Made by a program: the position numbers and the translations under genes. 64,000 bases of DNA, taken from contig JAXCGZ010005661.1 in the NCBI GenBank assembly GCA_037179515.1, positions 260,001 through 324,000 of the forward strand. The letters are read 5' to 3'. Position 1 is the first letter of the stretch. Every line of letters starts with the position of its first letter. The notes below the pieces were generated by a model that was not told where the DNA came from, did no database searches, and worked only from the letters and a program-made list of their open reading frames with translations. This document shows, piece after piece, positions 1 through 30,504 of this stretch. This stretch comes from Halocaridina rubra (taxonomy: Eukaryota; Arthropoda; Malacostraca; Decapoda; Atyidae).

Positions 1-143
1 TTTAGTCTATGACACCATTGCCCGTTGCGATGCTACTGCTGAAGGTCTGTTGAACTTAAATAGGACTGTCCAGCAGGGTTACCAGGTGCTTTGATGAGAA
101 AAATGACAGACATGCAATATAAAAGGACATTTATCCTACAAAA

Positions 144-307
<164 letters not shown>

Positions 308-429
308 GTAATACTCACTTAAAAATCAAAGGAAAGAATTTCTTCGAAGGAAATAGCTTCGCTATCGTCTGCAGCAATGACTGGAGAGCTTGAACAAATG
401 GAAGCTGAATAAAAGTTAAAGTTAAAGTT

Positions 430-601
430 TGCGGTTTTAGCCCTCCTATCAGAGGCATCGCCCCTGCTCTGGCGGGCGTCAGCCGGTGCAAGCCCCAACC
501 CCCCACTGTGGTGTTCAACCACAGCAGTAACCTTCCCAGAAAACAGCTTAAACTCTCAGTCCTGAACGGGCCAGCGCGTTACCACTGTACTAGCCAGAAG
601 G
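430..601 (-). repeat. tRNA-derived SINE fragment (family SINE-2) nested in the hAT element
   Basis: Read on the minus strand it starts CTGGCTAGTACAGTGGTAAC, an A-box-like sequence, and goes on to a body ending in a G-run near CACAGTGGGGGGTTGG. The same order is seen at 49517-49668. The part holding the B box is deleted here. Confidence 0.7.
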
Positions 602-1012
602 CTTGTCTGGTTGAGTAGTTCCTCTACAATCTGGTTTGTACATCTCATTTGGGAACAGACTTAGCATGCGGATAGTTTTTGGCTGTCCTTTTTTTTTCTC
701 AAGGAAGAAAAGACAGGCGGGTCTCAAAAAGAATTGATTGTCATTAAAAGGACAGGCCTGGTAACCCTGCTGTCCAGGACGGTTTTATGGTAAGTCTTCC
801 TTCATTTACGGTTCTTTTTCTATGCCTACATCAACACGGAATATACACGGATATTCGTTACACATCTCTTATTTTCCCTTCACATCTTACAAGTCACAAC
901 ACCCCCATTTCTGTTTCTCTTTGGTTTATATTTTCTTCGTGCCTAGGCTTAGTGAGGGCTATTTTCTTTGCCTGTCCCGGTGTCAGTTATAAAAAAGAGA
1001 GAGAAAAAAGGT

Positions 1013-1780
1013 GATCCGATGGAGGTGGAATCTTTGCAGACTTCTCTTTCTAGTCGATCTCTAAACATCCTTCAATTACCCCCCCCCAAGTGAGAATATA
1101 TTACATGTACACTATAAAGAGGCTTATTTACTCGTATTTCATCATATTTTAGTAGAGCTCTACAGAAGATTATACTTTACTACACAAGATGATTTTCACA
1201 GGTTACGATTTTTTTATGTAAAAAGAAAATAAATAAAGATATAAAAATAGGTAACCTAACTGTTCTTCTCAGTACATATTTTATTGAGCTTTAATGAGAT
1301 AAAGAGAGTTCATACATAACCGGAAGTCAGTACTGCGAACCTGAGGCACATTTCACAATTTAAACTTGATAAACTTCGCACCCAAAATAAATTTTGATTT
1401 AGTTTATTTTCAAAAATTGTATTGTTGGTGTGGTATTTAAAGAATACTTTATGTGTTTATAGAAATAAAAAGTAATAAATAATATTTATATTTTTAGCAT
1501 AATGCTTTTCATTCGCTGGTGCATATTATGAAATGAATCATCTCGTTCACATATTTCCCTGATCTCCCGCCAAATGTGCCTCTGTGACGTCACAGGTATA
1601 ATTTTCGATTTGGGAATGGAAGCAGGAACAATTATATATCTTTTATCTCAATAAATTACTTACTCTTACTTCTTTATTTCTTTCGTATATATGTGGGTGT
1701 AGTATTATATAGTAATTATTTATCTCTTAATCAGGTATTGGAAAATATAGCAGTTTCTCATATCCCGAATAAATCCTCTA
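1013..1780. other. No gene seen (upstream of NAP1)
   Basis: AT-rich unique-looking sequence between the Rep-A copy and the NAP1 promoter block. No long reading frame and no recognised repeat. Confidence 0.5.
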
Positions 1781-1782
1781 TG

Positions 1783-1830
1783 GTCACGTGACCCGGTGTT
1801 TCGCGCCATCTTCGCTGCATGTTTGTCAGT
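1783..1830 (+). promoter_or_regulatory. Probable NAP1 core promoter: E-box, E2F-like and YY1-like sites, Inr-like TCAGT
   Basis: A perfect 10 bp palindrome GTCACGTGAC (USF/TFE3-type E-box) lies at 1783-1792. TTTCGCGCC, an E2F consensus match, lies at 1799-1807. GCCATCTT, the reverse complement of a YY1 core, lies at 1805-1812 and overlaps it. An initiator-like TCAGT lies at 1826-1830, about 40 bp before a good splice donor at 1870. The block is more GC-rich than the surrounding AT-rich DNA. E2F and YY1 sites suit a replication-linked chromatin gene. The sites are read directly; their use is inference. Confidence 0.55.
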
Positions 1831-1869
1831 ACGGGTGTATCTGTCTGGCTCGGGGTCTCGGAGAAGAAG
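1828..1869 (+). other. Nap1: Probable non-coding exon 1 (5' UTR) of NAP1
   Basis: The segment runs from the Inr-like TCAGT to a strong donor, GAAGAAG/GTGCGT, with GT at 1870-1871. The NAP1 start codon lies in the next exon, only 31 nt after its acceptor, so an upstream untranslated exon is expected. The exact 5' end cannot be fixed without transcript data. Confidence 0.45.
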
Positions 1870-4658
1870 GTGCGTGTTTACCCATTCCCTGTGAGATGAT
1901 ATCCTTTTTAATTTTGTGGTGATTATTTTGAAGAGGAATTAATATAATATATAAATATGACCGTTTAGCAGTTACACGGAAGACTTTTTGTCTTGTGCAG
2001 TGAATAGGTAAAGGGAGGTTGGCTTAAAGAAAGATGAGAGTTATGACGACGTAGACGGAGTGGTCTGTAAATGCCGCCACTGTTAGCGCATATATCCCAT
2101 CGTACATTGCTTCATCATTATTCTCTTTTCTAAGTCATACAGATGCTTTTTACGTATTCGACAAACTATTGTGGATTGTTATCTTAATTTAAGGTCCTGT
2201 TCATTATAAGGAAAAAGTTCAAATACCGCAGAATGGGATGATGAAATTGTCTTTGTTTCCAATGGCTCACGTGGGGGCTGTTGGCCGCCATGCGACCATT
2301 CCCGAGTTCCCACCGTCATGGGACTAACTGCGGGGCCCAGTGTGCGAAGTCTTAACGTAAATGCATGCTGCAGTAAATCGATGAAAACACCAGGTCGTAC
2401 GTAAATATAGGGAGAATGAGGAGTCTAAATAGGGCACTATCCTGGACATGAACCAGGTCAAGTGCATTACCTTGTGAAATCCATAATAGGCGTTGGCTGC
2501 GTCAATAAGTTAACTACTTGTAGACAAGAAATTCTTTCTTATGGAATGCATTTGTAGACAAGAAATTGTCTTTCTAATTGAATGCATTTTTAGACGAAAT
2601 TGTTTTTCATATTGAATGCTGGAATGCACTTGTAGACCTATTTCCGTATTTACTCGAGTTGAAAGCTTTTTAATTACGCATATATTTCGTTTATATTTTT
2701 CAAAATGTCCATATTTCGTTGTGAATTGTAAAACCAGGTTTTTGGAGGATTACCATAGGATATTTTATTGGGTTTTTGTTGTCTGCTGCCAGCGAAATGC
2801 ACGTGGCCGAGTTTGGTTTACTTGTTTTGTTTGCCAGTTTTTTCATCTCTTACTAATGAAATCTTTTAATAGTATAAGTTAAACTTGACGGGTCGAGGGA
2901 TAAGTAGGAATATCTGAAAAATTATGAAGTGCATGCCTAATAATCATTGTTACCAAATCCTCAGCCAATGACTAGACAAGTGCTTAGTATTTGCAGATTT
3001 AAGTGGGTATATTATTTGCACCTTTTATTTTAGTTTAATATCTAGGTAATTTTGTTGATATACTGGTCTTAGAGTATAAACCGAATTTTGGAGTATTTGC
3101 ATATTTCAGTACCATGCACAGGAAATACTTCAGTATTAAAATAACTTGTAGCCAATATAGGCTCTACTTCACAGGAATCAATCCCAGATGGCTAAATTTG
3201 GATTCTCCCATGTTATCAATGTGACAGGTTACTTGCGAGGGGGTTTAGAACTACAGTAGTGTAAGGTTACATTGATCAGAGGTAGCATTATGGTTGAAAT
3301 TGAAAACAAATCTATTAAATGTTTGTAGTGTGTGATTATTTTAAAGCTCTTCATGAGAAGTTCATCCTGAATAATGATTTTGTCACCGTGGCTCAAACCA
3401 AAAAGTTTGACCTTCAGAAATCTTGCTGCTGTTTCATCATTAGTGCTGTAATGCACCTAAAGTTGGGCCTGTTACAGGTAACTTTCGTACACAAGTTTGC
3501 TCAGGTAGTCGGTACTGTCTTCAATATAGTTGATATTTTTTTTATACATAAACATCATAAATTGGTGTATCTTATAAAAACCTTTTAGGTTTACTTGAGA
3601 TGTGTATATAAAACTGTGAACTCAAGATTCTCTTGTGTTTCTTAAAGTAAATTTTAATTTGTAAAATATTCATGCGTGTTTGCTAGTATTAGGATTTGCT
3701 CTCAGTCTCCTCCCTACCAAAAATGCTTTAACTACTGTACACATACTGTGTAAACTTAATGTATATAAAAAAAAAATTATCAGTTCTTATTAATGCATTT
3801 TGTGTTGCATATTTGTAAAAAGTACAGTGATTATTCATAAGGAAAGCGATGCTTGAATTGCATTTTACTTCATAATTATGTTGTAAAAGTAATGACAATG
3901 GACGTGTACATCATTGAACAAGTTGATAAATTTTACCTTAACTTCTTCTCTATACATGGATCTTACTTTGAAATTACTGTAATATGATAGCCATGCTCTT
4001 TAATATATATTCTAGGAAAGTTAGAAACGTCACTTAGATACTGATAGAGCAGCCTTTCCAATAAATAATGACTGGTGGTTTTTGCCTCTTATTTTCTTAT
4101 TGTTTTCCCTCTTGAATCAATCATGGGCGCAGCGAAAATTTAAAAGACTATGACTCATTGCCTTGAAGCCATCCCTGTATGAGAATAATACCTTTGTCAG
4201 GGTCTGGATGTCTTGACGTCAACTTTCTGAAAGCTTGCTAATGTATATCACACCGATACATGAATTTGTTGTAATGCTGTGATTTGAATTACTACTGTTT
4301 GAGCTTGACCAAGGTTTCATTGAGTGTACCAAATATTTCTGTATATATACAATTTCAAGTACTTTTGTACATTCACATCATTGCATGAAAGCAAACCGAT
4401 TGCGCTACCAGCTGTGAAATAGTTCAGGACATAAAAGGTGCATTATATGAGCCATAATTAAGTCATGATGTAATGGGGGTGGATACAGAGCTTGTAGGGC
4501 TCTACATCTGGATGCCATTCCTAATGGTCTATGTCTGGGCTTGAAACAGTGATGCTTGACTTGTGTGCACTAAGGCATTGCAGTCCCAGTGAATAGTTCA
4601 ATGCATGCTTAGTACATAATACTGTACAGTACTTATAGTTTGTTATGGTTTTTAATTT

Positions 4659-4682
4659 ATATATATATAATATATAATATAT

Positions 4683-4729
<47 letters not shown>
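4659..4729. repeat. (TA)n array with AATA interruptions
   Basis: TA run in NAP1 intron 1, broken by two TAATA variants. Confidence 0.98.
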
Positions 4730-4732
<3 letters not shown>

Positions 4733-5562
4733 TGCCAGGAATAAAGACCTGCCAATACCGGGGATACATGTAAAGAGTGGCAACTCTTAAATGCATCGTT
4801 CAAATTACAAAAAGGCTGAGACAACTCGAGAATGTTCAGCAACTGTGAATGTTAAAATAAGCAAACCTAAACATATTAGGTTGGTCGGATAATCTTAAAC
4901 TTCTTATATATGGATCAAAGTTATTTTTCTCTGATGTGATTGCAAGTTTGGAAAAATATCTCTTCCTTAGTACTAAAAACTAATCCTATAACAATTTGTT
5001 GTATCAATTAATTAATACAGGATGTGGGCGTTTCAACATTTAGTATAATGATCAGTCGATATAGATTTATGATTTATTGCTATGGGTCCATGTTAGAGAA
5101 GTAATTTTAGTCTCAGTGACACTGGTTGGGCCAAAATTATATGTGCGTGTTTCTCAGTCAATGTGTTTGCCATATATAGTGCATTATGGTGGAACTGAGA
5201 TTTCATGTCCGCTTTGGAAGTGTGGGGTTTACTTGAGTGTCCGCAAGGCATGATTGCTTTCAGTTTTAAAAATTGAAAATTCTAACTCCTCATTTTCCTC
5301 GTACTTTATTATAATCATATGTGTGTGTGTTTGAGAAGTCCGTTCGTAAGTAGAATTGTTTATAAGTTGTGTTTAAGTAAAACAAAAGTAATTTACAATA
5401 CATACATATGCAGACTGTACAGTACTGAGGTTAAAGACACTTAACTACTACATAAAACGTAAAGTATACAGTATTGAGTTTTAAATACAATAATAGTAAT
5501 ATAATACATGGATAGATAATGGTGGGTTTTTGTTCGTAACTAGGGGAGCTTCTGTATACAGA

Positions 5563-5563
<1 letters not shown>

Positions 5564-5640
<77 letters not shown>
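5564..5640. repeat. (TA)n array
   Basis: Pure TA run in NAP1 intron 1. Confidence 0.98.
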
Positions 5641-5645
<5 letters not shown>

Positions 5646-6685
5646 AGGGTTTAGTAAGCTGAAATGACGTTAAGACAAGAATTGCCATTAATTTCTTTGT
5701 AAATATTTGTCTTGATATCTTGTTCCCAAAAGATCATAGCAAATAATGCATAAAATCCAGTATAGAATAGTTTCACTTAGCAGAATTTGGGAATACCTCA
5801 AGCACTGAAAGGTTTGAATGGTGATGATTGTTAGGTGGAGTCCTTGATAATGTCATTATCATATTTGCTATGTCGTTAGTTGAAAACATTTTATTGGTAG
5901 CTATCATTCTCTTAGCATCACCTAGATTTTTTTTTCTCGCATATAAAAGACTCTATTGATAAATAGTTTTTCACCTAAGCACTTGCTATTAAAATCGTTG
6001 GTGTCTGTTTATAGTTTTTCACCTAATCATTGGATATTATAATCGTAGCTGCGTTTGTTTATCCTAATGCGAATTCTCTTAATAGGGAATTGGTGCTTCT
6101 TAGTATTGTTCTTATAAATTCTTCTTACAGATTTTGCTTGAACTGTTAAATGATTTTTGTGTAATAGATGTATTTTATTTATTTATTTATTTTTCATATT
6201 AGTGGTCCTCATGAACACTACTACTATCAGCCACTAAGAAATTAATCTTTTTTCATGGATATTTGTTCTTTGTATTATTGTGTGCCAAACAGATGAAAGT
6301 CGAGCTTGCTTGCTGTAGGATTGTTACTGGCATAATATAGTATAATTGTACCTAAATTTTGACATAATGGATCTCCCACGTGCTGTAAGGGTGAAAATGT
6401 TAACTAGTACCCCATCAGGTTCCATGTAATTTCGTGGACTTAGGTCGTACAAAGTTAAGATTTATATCGCACTACTGCTAAAATGGAAAGCATTCTTAAT
6501 TCAAGTAACTTGTCTCCAATTTATCATTGTGGTACTTTATTCAGTATTCTCTTAAATATTAAACATTTTGGAGTGTCATTGATCAACTATTCTCTAGCTA
6601 TAGGTAACTTGTTGAATATTTTTTTTATCTCATGCTCATATTTTTGTTTGTCAGATAAGCGGCAGCGTAGCATCTTGACAATAAA

Positions 6686-23082
<16,397 letters not shown>

Positions 23083-23265
23083 CCTTCTTGCATATCTTAG
23101 GTTATTTCAAATCGTAATGATATTATGGCAGCAGTTTTTCCTGGAGGGATTGCTGGTTAAATAACAATCGCTTCCTTGGACATGCATTTTAACTTTGGTT
23201 CCATATCTTTAACTTTTTCATTGGTGTAGAGATCTGAACTTTTAATACTTATTTTTGTTATGTGT

Positions 23266-23271
23266 ATTAAA
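23266..23271 (+). promoter_or_regulatory. Candidate NAP1 polyadenylation signal ATTAAA
   Basis: This ATTAAA lies 184 nt past the stop codon and is followed by T-rich sequence. It is the first near-canonical signal I see, but decapod 3' UTRs are often longer, so later sites remain possible. Confidence 0.25.
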
Positions 23272-25736
23272 TGTCAATCCTGTTATTAACCTAAAATGTA
23301 TGCCTTTAAAGACACTGAAATTTAGCAGTCTTTCTCTCTCACTTTCTTTAGTGCTTGTTTATCGGTTATTTTGGTGTATCCTTTGACCACATGTGGGTAG
23401 TTAACCCATGTCTAGTTTTGATGTAACTATTCAGTGTTATTGCCAGTTGAAAATTTTATTGTTGTATGAATAGCATGTACCAGAAGCCTCTGCAATTATC
23501 CATCCATGACTGCATGTTCATTAGTTTAGGCTTGGGTTACTCTTACCAAAATTCATTACAATAGGGCCGATGTTAATGCTAGATTTATACAGTACTAGAT
23601 TATTCAAGGCTTCATATGTGTCCTGGAACAAGCCAAAAACGGAACGAATATAAGGAAAATTGTCAAATTTTCATACTTAGAAAATTTGCGGTATTTCCTG
23701 AACTATCGTATGACCTTTGAGAGGCAGTTATTGTTCTGATACCAGGTTTTGTGGCTACTTTCAAGGGATGTACTCTAGTTCTTTCATTGTGATATAAAAA
23801 TGCACTTTTTTTTTTCTCCCCCCATTTGCAAACGGTTAATTTTTAAGTATTAAATGAGGTGTTTTTGTACCAGTGTCACTGCATTACTAAGAGCTTAAGT
23901 GTAACGCCTAATTGTTGCTGAAAAGCATTTTGTGAGAAAGAATGAATTCTTATGTTTGTTGATCATCAGTCCAATTTGTCATTGCATTTGGAAGAATAAT
24001 GCTGTTAGGGAGGGACGGACTCATAGGGAAGCTGTTGCATTTTATTGTAGAGGTTTATTAAGGATCTCTATTACCATTTATAAATGTCGGTACAGAAAAT
24101 TTATAACTTGTTTTAAACCAGCAAGCTTTGGTAATTCTAATAGCTTTTGTTACCACAGCTGCTCATATATATATATTTACTCTTTTTTTGAAGCTCGTTT
24201 TCTTTATCCTCTTCATTGTTACAGTGCTCCTTTCCCCATTTCAAATGTCGATTGCCATCCGTAGTAGCATTCTTTTAATTCGGTATAGGGATATATTTGA
24301 TATACAGTATTCGCATCTGCTGATTGACACCAGAGCTTCACTACGTAATGGTTTTAGGAAGATTTTTCATATAAATACAAATATTGGTTGTTAGCTTTGC
24401 TAACTAAATGTTGGTAGATGAACCTTAGGGAAGAGGTTTGGAGATGCTCGAATATTCTGGAAATGATTGACATTGAAGAATAAGAGGATGAATTTGGTTC
24501 GTATACCAGTATATATGGGAGGGTTTGTTGCCGTGTGTGTATATATAATGGCGATTGAATTTACATGGTTCTGCTGGTAGAAAAGCTGTGATGAAAGTCT
24601 CTACCTCTGCAGCCAGAGTTGAGAGATTGAAAAATGTGGTCGTATGAAGTGCAACCTTCGATTAAAATGTAACCAGATCACCTTGAAAAGTATGAAGAAA
24701 CCAGGAACTTACTTTTAAAATTCTACTTGGGCATATGCATTAAGTACTGATTGAATCTTCTATTCAACTTTGTTTATTTAACTTAAATGTCTGACTATAG
24801 GGGTAACCTTGTGATGGTAACAGTGCTTTCCCCTAGTAGTCTCGGTGTAGATCTCTTGGAAAGGGCTACGGGAGGTAGAAATTTATACTTTTAAGGCAAA
24901 TTGGACTTCGTGAAGATGGGCAAGATTACGAACCCTTGTGGCCATTGCTCTCAGCAACTGGATATGACATATGAAGACACTTGGAAATATGTTTAGCATC
25001 GGTTAGAAAGACAGGAGAATCAATATCACCGATCTTGGCAAAGTAAACGGGATAATGTTTTAATATATGTAACATTGGATAGGACGAGCAGGGTTTTGCA
25101 TGCACTTACGTTTCCCCCCTCTAAGGCTTTTTTTTTTTTTTTTTTTTTTTGCAGAGAATTTTTAATCGAGCAATGAGTAGGAAGAACAGGGTTTTACATC
25201 AACTTATGTCACTAAGACCGTTTCTCTGTCTACTTATTCATAATCTTAAAGTGCATTTGTTTGACTTAGAGTTATATCTGATCTAGTTTGTTATAAATCT
25301 TACATTAGATGGTGAACGTCTGCCGAAAAGTACTCCAAACTTTATGTAAGCGCAAAAGAGGCAGACATTGGAAAGGAATCAAAGATGTCCTAAAAATTGG
25401 CAAACAATCCATCATTCTTGAAAGAGCAATCTTTTGTAGCTGCAGATGCCCAAACTTTCAAGAAGACGGAGGGCAATAATCATGACCCGTTTTGCCATCA
25501 GGTACTTCTGAATGCAGAAGTTTGCCAAGCCAAAACTAGGCTCCTAAGTCACCAAGAAGTCCCTCGATCACTGGATCACCATCGTGAATATGTAAACGTA
25601 TTGCTAAAGCGCAACGAATACTTGTTATAGGAGAGAAGCAAAAGTATGTTACGTAATTCTTTTAATTTTGGCAGCTATGCTGAAAAGTGAGACTCAATTG
25701 AGCACTTTCCCTTATACTAATACAAATCAAAGGTAC
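23272..25736. other. No gene seen downstream of NAP1
   Basis: AT-rich sequence. The short open frames here have no recognised domains or codon pattern. A T-run lies at 25130-25152. NAP1's 3' UTR may extend into the first part. Confidence 0.45.
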
Positions 25737-26010
25737 AATTTTTTTTATGATTGTAACACCAGGACGGACCAAAAATATAAATCTTGCCCTCATTGAATCT
25801 AGGCATGGATAAAAAAGAGCAACAGAGATATGGAGGGTTGTGACTTGTCAGATGTGAAGGGATCGTAAGAGTCGTGTAACGAGTATTCAAGAATATTCGG
25901 TGTAGATGTAGGTATAGAAAAAGAGTTGGAACTGAAGGAAGACAACATCGAACTGTCCTAATTAGGTCCAAAAGACCCCTCAGCTGTAGTATCACAATGA
26001 GCCAACCTAC
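25737..26010 (-). repeat. Rep-A copy 2, nearly full length
   Basis: On the minus strand it runs from the head (GTAGGTTGGCTCATTGTGAT) to the tail (GGTCCGTCCTGGTGTTACAA) and an A-rich end. It is collinear with 57765-58082. Confidence 0.8.
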
Positions 26011-26164
26011 TTTTAGAAAAAAAATTCATTAAGCACTGAATAAAATAATAATACAAATACTGGATTGGGTACAATCCTTGGACTACTATAGGTACTGGGT
26101 GTTCAAGGTCCTTTCCATTCAGAGAGAATCAAAAGAATCGTTACAAAAAAATTGTAGCGAGCTC

Positions 26165-26715
<551 letters not shown>

Positions 26716-27005
26716 TTCCTAAAACACCTGGAAAGCATTTTCATCTTTTTGGTTTTAATAACGGGAAGAATACGGTATTTGAAATAAAAAAAAAATATTT
26801 GGAAGGTGAGATTTATAAATCACCTAGCAAATAATAATGAGAAATTAATACCTTGGTTAGGATTTGATAGACTAAGATCACTGGGAGCTTAAGTCATAAA
26901 TATGGCAAGGAAAAGAAAAAACGAACTAGGTTTTGTATGGCATACTTAGCGCTGCTAATTTTCTGAAATTTTAACTTAATCTTGTTTCTCGGTGGTGAAA
27001 AGTTA

Positions 27006-28278
27006 TGCTGGCGTCACACATATCCAAAACTCCCGACCCGACTCTTAAGACCGCGTTCCGACGGAATCTTCGCTCACCTTGGAGATCCGGCAGATTTTTT
27101 AGCCGACAGGTGCATTCCTGTGCCTGTCGGAAGTGTGTCATACGTCCGCGTAAGCAGTCCTATGGATCGTAATTGCAATCGTACGGAGTAGTTTGGACGC
27201 GTAATTTAGCGTACGACTGATCATACGCAAACGGGAAATTTAAATTTTTGACCGTTACGACTGGGCCGACCATGCTCCCGACCCATCATAGGGGAACGTA
27301 CACGTTCGTAGGGGGTTGTACGCAGTCGGGAGGAATACTGTAATTCCCCCCAAGGAAGGGTATCGTGGCTAGAGAGAATGGTTTAAAGGACGACGTTTGT
27401 AACTTTAATTATGTTAGTTTGGCACTTCAGCTACTTATATATATAAGTAAATATATGTTGGCCATGTATGTTAATATATTTCATATATTTTGTTTGACAC
27501 ATTTATGGATTTGATTAATTCATATTTTGATATATTGATTTCACAATATTATATGGGAAATATATGCTTTATTGCATGACCAATATTAATGGTCATATAT
27601 AAATATATATTATAGTAAAATGATGATATAAGTAATAAACAGGAAATGAACAGAAAATAATTTTTAAGATACAAAAATATATACTGTACAAAAATATATA
27701 AATTTCATTATGAGAAAATACACAAGTATGGCAAGACATATCCCCATGTAATAATATAAGTGTACTGAAAAAATTACATATGAGAATAAGAAATGCGGCA
27801 AGTGGAGCAGGAAAACTGAACGCCCAGGACTGGGTTGTCAGAAATGAGACCACGCATGCGCGCGCTGTCTTTTCGTACTGCGCTGCCAGACGTATAAGCG
27901 AATTTTAAAATTTTTAACGGTTCCAGACCCGGAGGACTGCGTACGCCGGGTAGGATCGTACGCGGGCGTACACCTTCTCCTACGCCCGCATACTATCAAG
28001 AAGATCGATCTTACCCATCGTACGCAGTCTTCTACAACTGATTTGGTCTTCCGAATCACAGAGATTATTGGGTGCATCAGCCAATTATCGTAGGCCCTCC
28101 ACGACGGTTCAGGACCCCCTCGATTTTTTTAAACTACGTAGGACCGTTAGGATTCCGTCGTACGCGGACGAAGAATTACACCCGATTATCGTAATGACGT
28201 CATTGCTGCCGGGAGGATTCCGTCTTTAGACGGTTTTAAGAGTCGGGTGGGGAATTTTGGCTATGTGTGACGCCAGCA
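27006..28278. mobile_element. TIR DNA transposon / large MITE, TTA target duplication (PIF/Harbinger-like)
   Basis: Terminal inverted repeats of 48 bp (27006-27053 and the reverse complement of 28231-28278) differ at four positions and start TGCTGGCGTCACACATA. They are flanked by TTA on both sides (27003-27005, 28279-28281), the PIF/Harbinger duplication type. The outer thirds are GC-rich and packed with GTACGC/CGTACG-type words, while the centre (27380-27830) is AT-rich. No transposase frame is present, so it is non-autonomous. The superfamily call rests on duplication length only. Confidence 0.7.
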
Positions 28279-29552
28279 TTAGGAGAACCCAATCCCTCGC
28301 AACGAAAGAGTGAGCCAGTGCTCAATATGAGAAATACCTATAGTAGTACACTAATCAGTTTGTCATGGATACACTACCATCCTTTGTTGGATTTTGCGTG
28401 CATTAAATGTGAATTTCCTTCTCGAAATTGCGAACGGAAGAACTTCATTTAATGAGAAGGTGAATCCGGATTATATCTTCTGTTATTCTTAATGGGGTAA
28501 TGTAGCATGAATGGCCACGGAAGTAAAGTTAGGGAATGCATACACTTATCTGAAAAAAAAAAAACGTACTACGTTTGTCATTTTTGCAGGTGTAACAATT
28601 GCAGGGTACCCCTTGCTTCACCCCAACATATAGGTAACTAGAAACGTGTTTAAACTACCTGGAGGTAGGTCGTTTAAAGGGGTTATATGAAATCGAAAAG
28701 AAGCATTGAGAATATACAGTTCCCTAAGTAAGAAAGATGGAAGTGGCTATGTCTTTCTTTTTATTATTATTCTTCTTTACGAAGGCAGGGGTGATCACTT
28801 TGTATAATCCAAATCTGGGTGTTCTGTTTACACAATAAAAAAAAAACGAAGACAAACAATAGATTGCTCTCCCTAAACTATTTCTTTTCTTATACATTCA
28901 TTTACGTTGTAACACAGGAAGCGTCGTCAGTGTTATACTCTCAATGCGACTTAGTTGGATTCATCTTTCTTGGAAATGTTCCCATCACTGTATGTAAGTT
29001 ACCTGATTGTTGGTATCCATACTGTATCTTTATCAAGAACAGAATAAAACGCGTTATACTCTAATCAGAAGCAGACCTCATGAAGTTGTTTAACGATGTG
29101 CTCACTGATGGACTACTTTGAGCTAATTATGATACTGAAGTTATTTTGTGTATACATTTGTTTGACCTTAAGGAATATCTTTTTTCACAAATATAAATTG
29201 ACATTCAGTTATCAGGATAATTCACATCACCCCTCATAATAAATAAATAAAAACTAATTCTGAGTATATGTTGGCTATGTCGGCTTTATGAAAAATTATT
29301 GTAATGTCCATACATTACATGAACACAGTCTATTAAAAGACAGTTATTGGCTTCACAAATATGTTTCGAATGTGCATAAAAAGATGATTAAAAACGGCCA
29401 TTAACGCTGATAAGAGAAAAACAAATATGGCAAGGCTACTAGAGAACAAGTTAACACTGAAATGCACAGATAGAGAGGATAACCTGATAGCTACTACAAC
29501 AGCTCAGACATCGATAAAATTGATACTGCAGCCAATTAGAGAAATAAAAACT

Positions 29553-29639
<87 letters not shown>
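29553..29639. repeat. (TG)n(TA)n compound microsatellite
   Basis: A short TG run passes directly into a TA run of about 72 bp. Confidence 0.98.
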
Positions 29640-29644
<5 letters not shown>

Positions 29645-30174
29645 AACACAGCATGTTATTAATAGTGTTAAAAGCAGCTGATGCAAAAAATAACTGGAGA
29701 ATAATTTTGCAAACTCAGACAGTGATTCGAATACAAAGATTCTACGTAACTCACATATATAAAAAGATAAAAACTATATTACCTGGGCTTGCAAGAGTTA
29801 AGAAAAGTATTCGATGCTAATTTGGTTTATGATCTACAAGCAATTTTTCTTTAGCGTATAATCTACATGCGTCATTAGAAGTGTGTGCTCTACACTCATA
29901 AAAGAAAATAAATAACAATAATATTCTTTATGATCAGTTAAGAGAGGTATGACCGGCAAGCATTTATAACATCTTTCAATGGATTGATACCGGTGGAAGG
30001 GGGGGGATTGCCTGGTAAATTTTCAAGATATTTAAGAAAAGGAATTTGTTGATCTTTTAGCATATCAAAATATTTAGCATATTGATTGGAAGTGTGCGTT
30101 GAACTTTGTATATAAGCCACCCCAACCCATGAAAGTGGTCAGCACAAGAGCGCAAGAGTTTCACAGCGAAGTTG

Positions 30175-30242
30175 TTGGTTAGGTCAGGTAAGGATAAGCT
30201 AAGTTAGCTTAGATTAGGTAAGGTAAGATTAGGCTAGATTAT
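30175..30242. repeat. Degenerate TTAGG-like tract
   Basis: Words such as GGTTAGG, GATTAGG and GGTAAGG recur irregularly. The arthropod telomere repeat is TTAGG. The tract is short and imperfect, so this may be chance low-complexity sequence. Confidence 0.3.
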
Positions 30243-30504
30243 CTATGTATTTTTTTTTCTTATATATTAGCGTATATCATTCTTTCAGTCTGTAGATCAG
30301 ATACTTTAATAGAGCCATACTGATGTAGTTGACATTTGACACGTAGATCACATACTAAATTTGCACCAATTATTCATTTAGGTTCTTGTATAAAATAAAA
30401 GGTACATTCCTTTACGATGAATCGTTAGTGCATGTGATCGCTCGCTCGGTCCATTCTTGCTCATTTTTAGGACATAATATATATATAGAGAGAGAGAGAG
30501 AATG

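Larger units (their letters stand above)
1870..6654 (+). other. NAP1 intron 1
   Basis: AT-rich intron containing two (TA)n tracts and otherwise unique-looking sequence. Short open frames here carry no recognisable protein features. Confidence 0.5.
28282..30470. other. No gene recognised
   Basis: AT-rich sequence with a (TG)n(TA)n tract. A 60-codon minus frame (29938-30120) looks protein-like but is unassigned. A degenerate TTAGG-like stretch lies near 30175-30242. Confidence 0.45.

Noticed and set aside
23932..24394. Two overlapping + strand frames of 88-110 codons
   Set aside because: AT-rich, with no domain and no preferred frame; consistent with chance downstream of NAP1.
29938..30120. 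60-codon minus-strand frame with protein-like composition
   Set aside because: No recognisable motif, splice context or second copy. It could be a gene fragment but cannot be supported.
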